DNA of 6,769 nt from Desulfovibrio desulfuricans (GTDB lineage Bacteria > Desulfobacterota > Desulfovibrionia > Desulfovibrionales > Desulfovibrionaceae): contig QKDT01000297.1 in NCBI GenBank assembly GCA_003251995.1, positions 1 to 6,769 of the forward strand. Reading direction: 5' to 3'. The notes below the pieces were generated by a model. That model was not told the origin of the DNA. It made no database searches and was given only the letters and a program-made list of their open reading frames with translations. This document shows, piece by piece, positions 1 to 5,325 of the stretch; positions within the stretch are counted from its first letter, which is position 1, and the number at the start of each line of letters is the position of its first letter. The translations under genes were made by a program, and so were the position numbers.

Positions 1-222
1 ATGTTTACGGCTTCGGTCTTCTATACCCCCAAGGGGCCAGATTCCATATTCAGCCCGGTTATGGCCCTGCCCTATCATATGTATGTGCTTGCCACGGCAG
101 GTACGGAAATCGACAAAACCCGTCCCTTGCAGTACGGCACCGGCCTGGTGCTGCTGTTGCTGGTGTTGGGCATGAATCTGCTCGCCATCATTCTGCGCGA
201 CCGATTGCAGAAACGCCGCTAA
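1..222 (+). CDS. pstA: Phosphate ABC transporter permease PstA, C-terminal 73 residues (5' end outside window)
   Basis: This is the tail of PstA, one of the two inner-membrane permeases of the high-affinity PstSCAB phosphate importer. The ATG at position 1 is an internal methionine; a complete PstA has about 280 or more residues, so most of the gene lies upstream. The visible part carries the family's ending: an MFTA...FY segment, then VMALPYHMYVLAT, then GTGLVLLLLVLGMNLLAII as the last membrane helix (about residues 47-65), and a short basic cytoplasmic tail, RDRLQKRR. The stop is TAA at 220-222. pstB and phoU often follow pstA, but no such gene lies downstream here, so pstA ends its operon and the ATPase gene must be elsewhere or upstream. 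The family call is firm from the C-terminal pattern; confusion with PstC is possible but less likely. Confidence 0.88.
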   Translation: MFTASVFYTPKGPDSIFSPVMALPYHMYVLATAGTEIDKTRPLQYGTGLVLLLLVLGMNLLAIILRDRLQKRR

Positions 223-276
223 ATCTCCTTCACAACCTCCTGCTACAGACTCCAACCCTCTCCTTCTCTTCTCCTC

Positions 277-311
277 GCCAGGGCCCGTGTATGCGGGCTC
301 TGGTCGCGTTT
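277..311 (+). terminator. Possible intrinsic terminator downstream of pstA
   Basis: The arms CCAGGGCCCG (278-287) and CGGGCTCTGG (294-303) form a 10-bp stem with one G-U pair and a 6-base loop, 55 bases after the pstA stop. The following T run is short and interrupted (TCGCGTTT, 304-311). It could end the pst transcript, perhaps inefficiently. It could also be an mRNA-stabilising hairpin. Confidence 0.4.
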
Positions 312-739
312 GCCCTACAGACTATCCAATGATCGTAATGGGGAAGGGGCTATGGCATAGGCTCAACGCAACATGACCGGTTTTCGGGGGCATGTACGCC
401 ACGTACCGCCAGATCACTGGCTGCAAGCCATCTGTGGACATAACAGATACGGATTACAGTGTTAGTCCTGCTCAGAAAATGCGCCTACCTGAATTGTTGG
501 CAATACTCTGGAAGAACCACCTCCGCTCACCGCAACGTACACGGCTACGGCTGTGGGTGCGATGCCAAAAGCATCTTGACCATGGCGGCGCCTTCCAGCT
601 CAATTTGCCATGTGACCTGAACTCCATCACTCAGGCATAACCATACAATACCAGGCGAATTCGCGCCTATGCTTACAGGGGGGCATATGTCTTTTGTTGG
701 TCAGCCCGACAACCCATTCACTAAAGCGGTGGCATGATC

Positions 740-782
740 AAAAAACCATAAACACCGCCCCAAAATGAGCGGTGTTTATGGT
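740..782 (-). terminator. Strong minus-strand intrinsic terminator, distal to the porin
   Basis: A perfect 14-bp stem pairs 745-758 (ACCATAAACACCGC) with 769-782, around a 10-base loop at 759-768. Read on the minus strand, the hairpin runs into six T residues (A740-A745 on the given strand). That is the classic rho-independent layout. On the plus strand no T run follows, so it acts on leftward transcripts only. It lies about 110 bases beyond the porin's own terminator. It is either a backup terminator or the end of a separate short transcript. Confidence 0.8.
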
Positions 783-893
783 CATAACAGTTCAGAAAAA
801 CATAACTTTTTTGCATTGCTTACCTGATAAGGTCAGTGCAATGGTGGGCGGTTTTCTGGTTTACGTGCAGATGCGGCAACTTGCTTAAGCCAT

Positions 894-922
894 AAAAAAG
901 GGAGGCCCGAAGGCCTCCCTTT
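894..922 (-). terminator. Porin rho-independent terminator
   Basis: The arms 897-907 (AAAGGGAGGCC) and 912-922 pair perfectly over 11 bp. On the minus strand the loop is the very stable tetraloop TTCG, and six T residues follow (A894-A899 on the given strand). It starts about 40 bases after the porin stop codon, so it is the natural end of the porin mRNA. Confidence 0.9.
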
Positions 923-935
923 GAATGCGTATCAA

Positions 936-951
936 ACCGTCCGAGGACGGT
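936..951 (-). other. Small hairpin between porin stop codon and terminator
   Basis: ACCGTC (936-941) and GACGGT (946-951) form a 6-bp stem with a four-base loop, about ten bases after the porin stop. No T run follows, so it is not itself a terminator. A stable 3'-UTR hairpin could protect an abundant mRNA from 3' exonucleases. Confidence 0.4.
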
Positions 952-961
952 AGAGCTCGAA

Positions 962-2500
962 TTAGAAGCTGTACGCGAAGACCACTTTGGCCTGGTACAT
1001 GTCCTGCTTGCTGAACGAGCTGGGGGTCTGGGCTTTCTTCCAGGTGCTGTTGTCCATGCAGTTGACCAGGTAGTCCAGTTCCAGGTTCATTTCCAGGTTC
1101 TGGTAGATCTTGTAGGAGTTCACGAGGTTGAATTCCACAAGGGCGTCACTGGTGGTCAGGTAAGGCGTCACGCCCAGACCGTTGCTCCAGGAGTAAGCGT
1201 TGGGCATGTACTTCACCATGCTGGTGCTGTTGGTGCCGCCCCAGTAAGCCACGCGGAAGGTGTGCTTGAGGTCTTCGAGGAAGCTCATGTCCTTCAACTG
1301 AAGACCAAGGCCCCAGCTACCGGCGTAGTCAACGCCGTAATCCTGACGCAGCCAGCCAAGGTTGCCATCACCCATGAAGGAGGTGGCGGTACCGGTGGGC
1401 ACCAGAGAAGGCATGCGTTCGGAACCGTTCTTCACGCTGCCGTCGTCGCCAGAGGCGTACCAGCCGAACAGACCAGGGGTGGCCCAATCCATCTTGTATT
1501 CAACAAGAGCCTTGGCCAACCAGCCCTGACGCTGGGTGCTGCCGCGCACGATTTCGCCGCTCTGGCCCTTCTGCACATCATAACGACCCATGCTTTCCAC
1601 ATAGCCGTAGTTGATGTCCAGTTCGAGATTCAACGGATCAAACATGGTCACAGCGATGGGCAGACCGGCCCAGAACATGGAGCCGTAAGCCTTGCTGGTG
1701 CCGCCAGACACGGTGTCGCTGCCAGCGGCAGTGATCTGGGCGGCGAGAGGATAAGGACGCAGGGTGTAGGGCGGGTTACCGTCGGTCACGCGCCAGGAGT
1801 TGTTGGTGTAGCCGGTCAGGGTGTTCTTGCCCTGCATGCCGTACATGACCCAAGGCGTCAGGTTGACACCGTCAAAGGTCAGGGGAGCCATCACACCGAA
1901 CAGATCCATGTTGTCCAGATAGTTGCGATCATTGGTGTTGGTGTTGTAGCGGGTGTCGCTGCCGTCAAAGTTGTCGTTGAACGGACGCGCCCAAAACGCG
2001 GTGAGGCCCACGTTTTCGTTGAACTTGTAGGAAGCCACAACAGCGGCCACGTCGGTATCAAGCACAGCGGAACCACCGGCAACGGTGTTGGGCAGAGCAA
2101 GACCCTGGATACCCATGCGGACCTTGGCATCGGTCTGGGGGATGGCCCAGTCGATGTAGGCGTTCTTCACTTCGACAGCACGACCGTCAGCGCCGAGGGC
2201 ACCACCAGAGTCGCTGTTACCCCAAGTCTGATCGCCAATTTCAAAATACACGGTGCCGGACAGGGCTTCAGAAGCCACGGCGTCCAACTGCAAGCGTACG
2301 CGCTGCTGAGCGGCGAACTTGTCGTTGGTTTCAGACTTGCTCTTCACGCCATTACGGGAAGTCTTGCTGGTGGGGTCAACGTTACCAGCGCTGAAGCCCA
2401 CGAGCCACTGGCCCTTAGCCTTGAAATCAATAGCGCTGGCACCGGTGGCCGCGCCGAACACCAGGCCGGCGGCCAGGATAAGCGTACAGATGCGTTTCAT
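962..2500 (-). CDS. Outer membrane homotrimeric porin, Desulfovibrio type
   Basis: This encodes a 512-residue outer-membrane beta-barrel that forms diffusion channels for small solutes. The start was set at ATG 2500, not the longer frame beginning at 2539. The protein then opens with an ideal signal peptide, MKRICTLILAAGLVFGAATG followed by ASA, with cleavage after residue 23, and GAGAGGAAGGGA lies just upstream as ribosome binding site. The mature part begins IDFKAKGQW. It alternates short aromatic strands with Gly/Asn/Asp/Ser-rich loops and ends in KVVFAYSF; a terminal phenylalanine is the recognition signal for the BAM insertion complex. The pattern matches the abundant porins annotated in Desulfovibrio as outer membrane homotrimeric porin; trimer formation is family knowledge, not visible here. 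The gene stands alone, with its own terminator at 894-922 and a long upstream control region. Strong codon bias fits high expression. Pore selectivity cannot be told from the sequence. Confidence 0.93.
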   Translation of the reverse strand: MKRICTLILAAGLVFGAATGASAIDFKAKGQWLVGFSAGNVDPTSKTSRNGVKSKSETNDKFAAQQRVRLQLDAVASEALSGTVYFEIGDQTWGNSDSGGALGADGRAVEVKNAYIDWAIPQTDAKVRMGIQGLALPNTVAGGSAVLDTDVAAVVASYKFNENVGLTAFWARPFNDNFDGSDTRYNTNTNDRNYLDNMDLFGVMAPLTFDGVNLTPWVMYGMQGKNTLTGYTNNSWRVTDGNPPYTLRPYPLAAQITAAGSDTVSGGTSKAYGSMFWAGLPIAVTMFDPLNLELDINYGYVESMGRYDVQKGQSGEIVRGSTQRQGWLAKALVEYKMDWATPGLFGWYASGDDGSVKNGSERMPSLVPTGTATSFMGDGNLGWLRQDYGVDYAGSWGLGLQLKDMSFLEDLKHTFRVAYWGGTNSTSMVKYMPNAYSWSNGLGVTPYLTTSDALVEFNLVNSYKIYQNLEMNLELDYLVNCMDNSTWKKAQTPSSFSKQDMYQAKVVFAYSF

Positions 2501-2534
2501 AAATCCCTTCCTCTCTAGTTTTTCCCACAGGGTT

Positions 2535-2559
2535 AACACAGGCCTGCTCCAACACAGGC
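2535..2559. repeat. Two AACACAGGC direct repeats in the porin leader
   Basis: AACACAGGC occurs at 2535-2543 and again at 2551-2559, a 16-base period. On the transcribed strand this reads GCCTGTGTT twice, just before the ribosome binding site. The interval also permits a GCCTG/CAGGC hairpin. It could bind a regulator or a small RNA, or be a chance duplication. Confidence 0.5.
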
Positions 2560-2565
2560 TGGGAA

Positions 2566-2594
2566 AACATACCTATAATGAGTGATGAAGGCAA
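2566..2594 (-). promoter_or_regulatory. Candidate sigma-70 promoter for the porin
   Basis: On the minus strand, TTGCCT (2594-2589) and TATGTT (2571-2566) are separated by exactly 17 bases; each matches the consensus at four of six positions. Transcription would begin near 2559, giving a leader of about 59 bases. A TTGACG at 2607-2602 is a better -35 box but has no -10 at acceptable spacing. The assignment is by eye only. Confidence 0.35.
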
Positions 2595-2623
2595 CCGTTT
2601 TCGTCAAAAAATTTTTACCAATC

Positions 2624-2661
2624 TGACACAATGGCAAAAAAATGACGCCGCAATGACACAA
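2624..2661. repeat. Paired TGACACAA boxes upstream of the porin promoter
   Basis: TGACACAA is present at 2624-2631 and 2654-2661, start-to-start distance 30 bases (about three helical turns). A partial TGAC copy lies at 2643. Both full copies point the same way and sit just upstream of the candidate -35 box, a usual place for activator half-sites. The regulator is unknown; the boxes are not complete CRP/FNR or Rex palindromes. Confidence 0.45.
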
Positions 2662-2667
2662 AAACAC

Positions 2668-2707
2668 TATCAGGCCCCCCATCAGGTTTGGCATCATTTA
2701 CCTGATA
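2668..2707. repeat. ATCAGG repeat cluster with inverted copy
   Basis: ATCAGG occurs directly at 2669-2674 and 2681-2686 (12-base period), and inverted as CCTGAT at 2701-2706. The second copy and the inverted one form a 7-bp hairpin, ATCAGGT (2681-2687) with ACCTGAT (2700-2706). The first copy can pair as TATCAGG (2668-2674) with CCTGATA (2701-2707). The two pairings exclude each other. Confidence 0.45.
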
Positions 2708-2722
2708 TTCCGCACCAAAGGC

Positions 2723-2745
2723 CAATGTCTTCACATTGAGGTGAA
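2723..2745. promoter_or_regulatory. Overlapping operator-like dyads about 220 bases upstream of the porin
   Basis: CAATGT-CTTC-ACATTG (2723-2738) is a perfect 6-bp inverted repeat with a 4-base spacer. It overlaps a second dyad, TTCAC-ATTGAG-GTGAA (2730-2745). Such symmetry is typical of sites for dimeric repressors or activators, but no known regulator site was recognised. Confidence 0.35.
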
Positions 2746-2759
2746 CCCGGGCACACTTG

Positions 2760-2789
2760 GCTTGAACACAAGCTGCGTTCAATTTTTTT
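2760..2789 (+). terminator. Weak plus-strand hairpin followed by seven T residues
   Basis: TTGAAC (2762-2767) pairs with GTTCAA (2777-2782), directly followed by T7 (2783-2789), the layout of a plus-strand intrinsic terminator. The stem is short and AT-rich. A competing hairpin, GCTTG-AACA-CAAGC (2760-2773), overlaps it. No plus-strand gene lies upstream, so it either ends an unseen short transcript or is fortuitous. Confidence 0.25.
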
Positions 2790-2935
2790 GCTAATCCGCG
2801 TATGTTGCCCTTGCCAGCAGGGCATATAGTGCATGAAAACGAAAACCGCCCCTGGTTCAGGCTATCGCGCGTTGCGACATCCCAAATCAGAGGCGGGCCA
2901 AATACTCACCCAACCATGTATTATACAGGTCTGAG

Positions 2936-3178
2936 CTACAAAAAATCCGGGTCGGCGGCAGCCTTGCCCTCTGCCAGCATTATGCGCACATAGTGCAAGC
3001 TGTGCTCGTCAACCGGAATTATGGGAAAAGACTGGGCACAGCCGGGGCACCGCACCATGCGGGGCTCTGTGGGGCTGGCTTGCGGCACATGCTTGCCGCA
3101 GTTGGGGCACTGATAAAAAAACAGAATCTCCATCCCGTCAGGTGCAACGGGTTGGAGGGGTCGCTTACGCTCAGCCAC
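2936..3178 (-). CDS. Small zinc-ribbon protein, function unknown, last gene of the rsfS-gpmI operon
   Basis: This encodes an 80-residue protein with two knuckles, CPNC (residues 24-27) and CPGC (44-47), 16 residues apart, which should bind one zinc ion. A basic N-terminus (AERKRPLQP) comes before the ribbon. After it come a predicted strand (FPIIPVD) and a short helical tail ending ADPDFL. The start was taken as GTG at 3178 because GGGGAGG lies six bases upstream. The in-frame ATG at 3196 has no ribosome binding site and would lie deeper inside gpmI. With the GTG start the gene overlaps gpmI by eight bases (GTGGCTGA), implying translational coupling. An internal ATG at residue 16 is a less likely start. 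Small zinc ribbons of this kind bind nucleic acid or protein partners or help assemble complexes, but no specific function was recognised. There is no signal peptide or membrane segment, so it should be cytoplasmic. Confidence 0.8.
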   Translation of the reverse strand: MAERKRPLQPVAPDGMEILFFYQCPNCGKHVPQASPTEPRMVRCPGCAQSFPIIPVDEHSLHYVRIMLAEGKAAADPDFL

Positions 3179-4721
3179 GTTTGGCCTCCCCTTCATTTTG
3201 CGGCGCGGCCAGATTACGCCCGGTCATCAATGCAGAGGGCTGCATTCCCCAAAGCCCAAGAATGGTCGTGGCAACGTCAGCCAGTCTGCCGTCCGCAATT
3301 GAGGTCACTTTTCCATCTGGCTCAAGCAAAATGCAGGGCACAGGGTTTGTTGTATGGGCCGTGTGTGGCTGCCCTTCAGGGGTAAGCATTTTTTCGCAAT
3401 TGCCATGGTCGGCAATAATAATCATGCGTCCCCTACGCGATTCCACGGCGGCGACCATGCGACCAACGCAGGTGTCCACCACCTCGCAGGCGTCTACCGC
3501 GGCCTGAAGAACACCCGTATGGCCCACCATGTCGCCATTGGCAAGATTGCAGACCACAAGATCATAGACGCCGGAATTCCAGGCTTCCACAAATTTGTCC
3601 GTCACTTCAACTGCGCTCATGGAGGGCTTTTGGTCGTAAGTCTTCACCTCGCGCGGCGATGGCACCAGGATACGATCTTCACCGGGGAAAGGTTCTTCAA
3701 GGCCGCCGTTGAAAAAATAGGTGACGTGCGCGTATTTTTCTGTTTCCGCAAGGCGCAACTGCCTCAGGCCCTGCTGCGAAACCACCTCGCCAAGCCCCAT
3801 GCTCACGGCCTCTTTGGGAAAGGCCACGGGGATATTGAAGCTCGACTCATAGGCGGTCATGGAAGCAATCCCCACGAGCGCCGGCACGTTTCCGCGGTCA
3901 AAGCCGTCAAACTCAGGCTGAATAAAAGCCTGGGTAAACTGGCGCATGCGGTCAGCGCGGAAGTTGAACAAAAACAGCCCGTCGCCATCGGTCATACCGG
4001 GGGCATCGTCTGTTGCAAAGCACAGGGGCTTGATGAATTCATCTGTGATGCCAGCCTCATAAGAGGCCTCAATGGCTGCAACAGGCGAAAGCGACGTGCC
4101 GGGGGTGCCGTGAACGATCACATCCCAGGCTTCAGAAAGCCGCTCCCAGTGCTTGTCGCGGTCCATGGCATAAAAACGGCCCACCATGCTGGCAATGCGC
4201 GTTTGGGGCTGCCCTTCAATGCTCTTTTGCAGCGCGCGCATAAAGTCAACGCCGCTGTGCGGATCCCTGTCGCGCCCGTCCATGAGGCAATGAATGCGCA
4301 CAGGCACCCCGGCCTTATGGGCCAGCGCGCACAGAGCTTCAAGATGATGGATGTGGCTGTGTACGCCGCCATCCGAAAGCAGCCCCACCAGATGCAGCCT
4401 GCTGCCGCGCTTGCGTACTGATTCAATCAGCCCGTTGAGCACCGGATTGGCGTCAAAACTGCCGTCTTCCAGTGCCACGTCGATGCGGGTCATATCCTGA
4501 TACACCACACGCCCAGCGCCAATGTTCAGATGCCCCACTTCAGAGTTGCCCATGTAACCGCGCGGCAGACCCACATCGCGCCCAGAGGCAGCCAAACGGG
4601 AATGCGGACAGCGCGCGTTGAGCGCGTCCATGTTGGGCGTTGCAGCCACAAAAGGCGCGTTGCCGGGCCCTGGCTCGGTAAGGCCCCAGCCATCGAGAAT
4701 CAGCAAGAGCGTGGGCGTCAT
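3171..4721 (-). CDS. gpmI: 2,3-bisphosphoglycerate-independent phosphoglycerate mutase
   Basis: GpmI interconverts 3-phosphoglycerate and 2-phosphoglycerate in glycolysis and gluconeogenesis, as a cytoplasmic monomer of the alkaline phosphatase superfamily with two Mn ions. The 516-residue length is normal. Known active-site positions are present: metal ligand Asp10 in LILDGWG, catalytic Ser60 in MGNSEVGHLNIGAGR, the SDGGVHSHIHH and MDGRDRDPHSG substrate motifs, NFRADRMRQ, then Asp397 and His401 (NGDMVGHTG), Asp438-His439 (ADHGNCE) and His456 (HTAHTTNPVP). The C-terminal ligands keep the same mutual spacing as in the Geobacillus enzyme. The start is ATG 4721, where the family N-terminus MTPTLLLILDGWG begins, with GGGGA upstream; the longer frame to 4769 reads into rsfS. 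Only two bases separate this ATG from the rsfS stop, and the end overlaps the zinc-ribbon gene, so the three genes form one operon. The enzyme looks intact. Confidence 0.97.
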   Translation of the reverse strand: MTPTLLLILDGWGLTEPGPGNAPFVAATPNMDALNARCPHSRLAASGRDVGLPRGYMGNSEVGHLNIGAGRVVYQDMTRIDVALEDGSFDANPVLNGLIESVRKRGSRLHLVGLLSDGGVHSHIHHLEALCALAHKAGVPVRIHCLMDGRDRDPHSGVDFMRALQKSIEGQPQTRIASMVGRFYAMDRDKHWERLSEAWDVIVHGTPGTSLSPVAAIEASYEAGITDEFIKPLCFATDDAPGMTDGDGLFLFNFRADRMRQFTQAFIQPEFDGFDRGNVPALVGIASMTAYESSFNIPVAFPKEAVSMGLGEVVSQQGLRQLRLAETEKYAHVTYFFNGGLEEPFPGEDRILVPSPREVKTYDQKPSMSAVEVTDKFVEAWNSGVYDLVVCNLANGDMVGHTGVLQAAVDACEVVDTCVGRMVAAVESRRGRMIIIADHGNCEKMLTPEGQPHTAHTTNPVPCILLEPDGKVTSIADGRLADVATTILGLWGMQPSALMTGRNLAAPQNEGEAKRG

Positions 4722-4723
4722 AG

Positions 4724-5137
4724 TTATTCCCCGGTTCGGGATTCTGCCAGCGACGCGGCTTTGCCCCACAGGGCTTCAAGACCATAAAGATCACGCACTG
4801 GCTCCAGAAATACATTTACGACGATGTCGTTCATGTCCACCAGAATCCACTGACCAGCGGAGTAGCCTTCCATACGCAGATATTCATAATTGCGTTGGCG
4901 GCAAAGCTCGCCCACGCCATCGGCGAGGCTCTGCGCATGGCGCACTGACCCGGCGCTGGCAATGACCAGAGCATCGGCAAAACCGCCCTGCTCAGCCATA
5001 TCTATGCTGACCACACGCGAGCCTTTGTGCTCTTCAAGCCACGTGACCACGTCCGCCAGTTTTTCTTCCAGAGGTACATCCGAATAACGCTTGGAGGCAG
5101 CGCCCCCGACAGGTGAAAAAGGAGTGTTGTTTTCCAT
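4724..5137 (-). CDS. rsfS: Ribosome silencing factor RsfS
   Basis: RsfS (formerly DUF143, related to Iojap) binds ribosomal protein uL14 on the 50S subunit and blocks joining with 30S, lowering translation in starvation or stationary phase. The 137-residue protein has the single RsfS domain at about residues 21-125. Its conserved elements are DVPLEEKLADVVTWLEEHKG (20-39), FADALVIASAGSVRHAQSLAD (53-73, split across strand and helix), MEGYSAGQWILVD (89-101) and IVVNVFLEPVRDLYGLEALW (105-124). The N-terminal 18 residues are a non-conserved extension. ATG 5137 was chosen over GTG 5146 because AGGG lies close upstream of it, though that ribosome binding site is poor and GTG 5146 remains possible. 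It is the first gene of the rsfS-gpmI-zinc-ribbon operon and is divergent from paaK. In many bacteria rsfS follows nadD; that neighbour is absent here. Confidence 0.93.
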   Translation of the reverse strand: MENNTPFSPVGGAASKRYSDVPLEEKLADVVTWLEEHKGSRVVSIDMAEQGGFADALVIASAGSVRHAQSLADGVGELCRQRNYEYLRMEGYSAGQWILVDMNDIVVNVFLEPVRDLYGLEALWGKAASLAESRTGE

Positions 5138-5171
5138 ACCCTGCACATAACGTAAAGATGTGCCAAGAGCA

Positions 5172-5200
5172 ATGGTACCTCGGGGCTTCAGCCTTCTGAA
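5172..5200 (-). promoter_or_regulatory. Candidate promoter of the rsfS-gpmI operon
   Basis: On the minus strand TTCAGA (5200-5195) and TACCAT (5177-5172) are 17 bases apart, each matching consensus at four of six positions. They would give a leader of about 28 bases. The -35 box lies inside a dyad, TTCAG-CCTT-CTGAA (5187-5200). An alternative pair, TTGCTC with TATGTG (5149-5144), would start transcription almost at the rsfS ATG. Confidence 0.3.
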
Positions 5201-5227
5201 CCGGGCGCAAAATCGCCCTGCTTCTTA

Positions 5228-5256
5228 TTGACCGCGCCAGCGCATTGCGGCATACC
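5228..5256 (+). promoter_or_regulatory. Candidate promoter of paaK
   Basis: TTGACC (5228-5233) matches the -35 consensus at five of six positions. Seventeen bases on lies CATACC (5251-5256), a weak -10 with three matches. Transcription would begin about 63 bases before the GTG start. The poor -10 suggests an activator or a wrong assignment. Confidence 0.3.
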
Positions 5257-5325
5257 CAAACGAAGCTTTTCAGGGATCAGCGAGCGCTTTACGCCGCTAA
5301 ACGCCAGCCGCAGAAGGAGAGGGCC

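Larger units (their letters stand above)
223..961. other. 739-base region between pstA and the porin with no convincing gene
   Basis: The interval is bounded by the convergent ends of pstA (+) and the porin (-). It holds the possible pstA terminator near 277-311 and two minus-strand terminators near 740-782 and 894-922. Between about 320 and 740 there are only short open frames. One is an 82-codon frame at 392-640 (+) with no usable ribosome binding site and codon use that turns poor along its length. Another, at 687-737 (+), has 16 codons preceded by AGGGGGG. None resembles a known protein. The stretch may be a decayed gene or plain intergenic DNA; no inverted-repeat ends or transposase motifs were seen. 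Confidence 0.5.
2501..2935. other. 435-base intergenic control region between the zinc-ribbon gene and the porin
   Basis: No reading frame here looks like a gene. Besides the listed promoter, repeats and dyads, a perfect minus-strand TATAAT lies at 2925-2920, just past the zinc-ribbon stop codon. It lacks a good -35 box, but it could start a long-leader porin transcript. No strong terminator for the rsfS-gpmI operon was found. The best candidate, near 2835-2862 on the minus strand, is a poor GC stem followed by TTTTCGTTTT. Partial read-through toward the porin is therefore possible. Confidence 0.5.

Noticed and set aside
392..640. 82-codon plus-strand frame after pstA as a real gene
   Set aside because: There is no properly spaced ribosome binding site, codon use is uneven, and no family was recognised; kept only as part of the intergenic description.
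721..816. 31-codon minus-strand frame starting MQKSYVF
   Set aside because: It runs straight through the strong terminator stem and its T tract, so it is a by-product of that structure.
1262..2518. Long plus-strand open frame (418 codons) opposite the porin
   Set aside because: It is a shadow of the strongly biased porin codons. Its product is rich in His/Gly/Val with no domain, while the opposite strand has a signal peptide and an outer-membrane C-terminus.
2814..2825. TTGCCC...GGGCA hairpin as the rsfS-gpmI operon terminator
   Set aside because: The short stem around 2804-2825 is followed on the minus strand by mixed sequence with no T tract.
2802..2993. 63-codon plus-strand frame next to the zinc-ribbon gene
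   Set aside because: It lacks a ribosome binding site, overlaps the end of the zinc-ribbon gene in antisense and has no recognisable features.
3354..4421. Plus-strand open frame (355 codons) opposite gpmI
   Set aside because: It is antisense to a complete GpmI with all catalytic residues; its translation is His/Arg/Ala-rich and shows no family features.
5203..5218. GGGCG-CAAAAT-CGCCC hairpin as a terminator or riboswitch
   Set aside because: The 5-bp stem has no T run on either strand and no wider conserved fold is evident.
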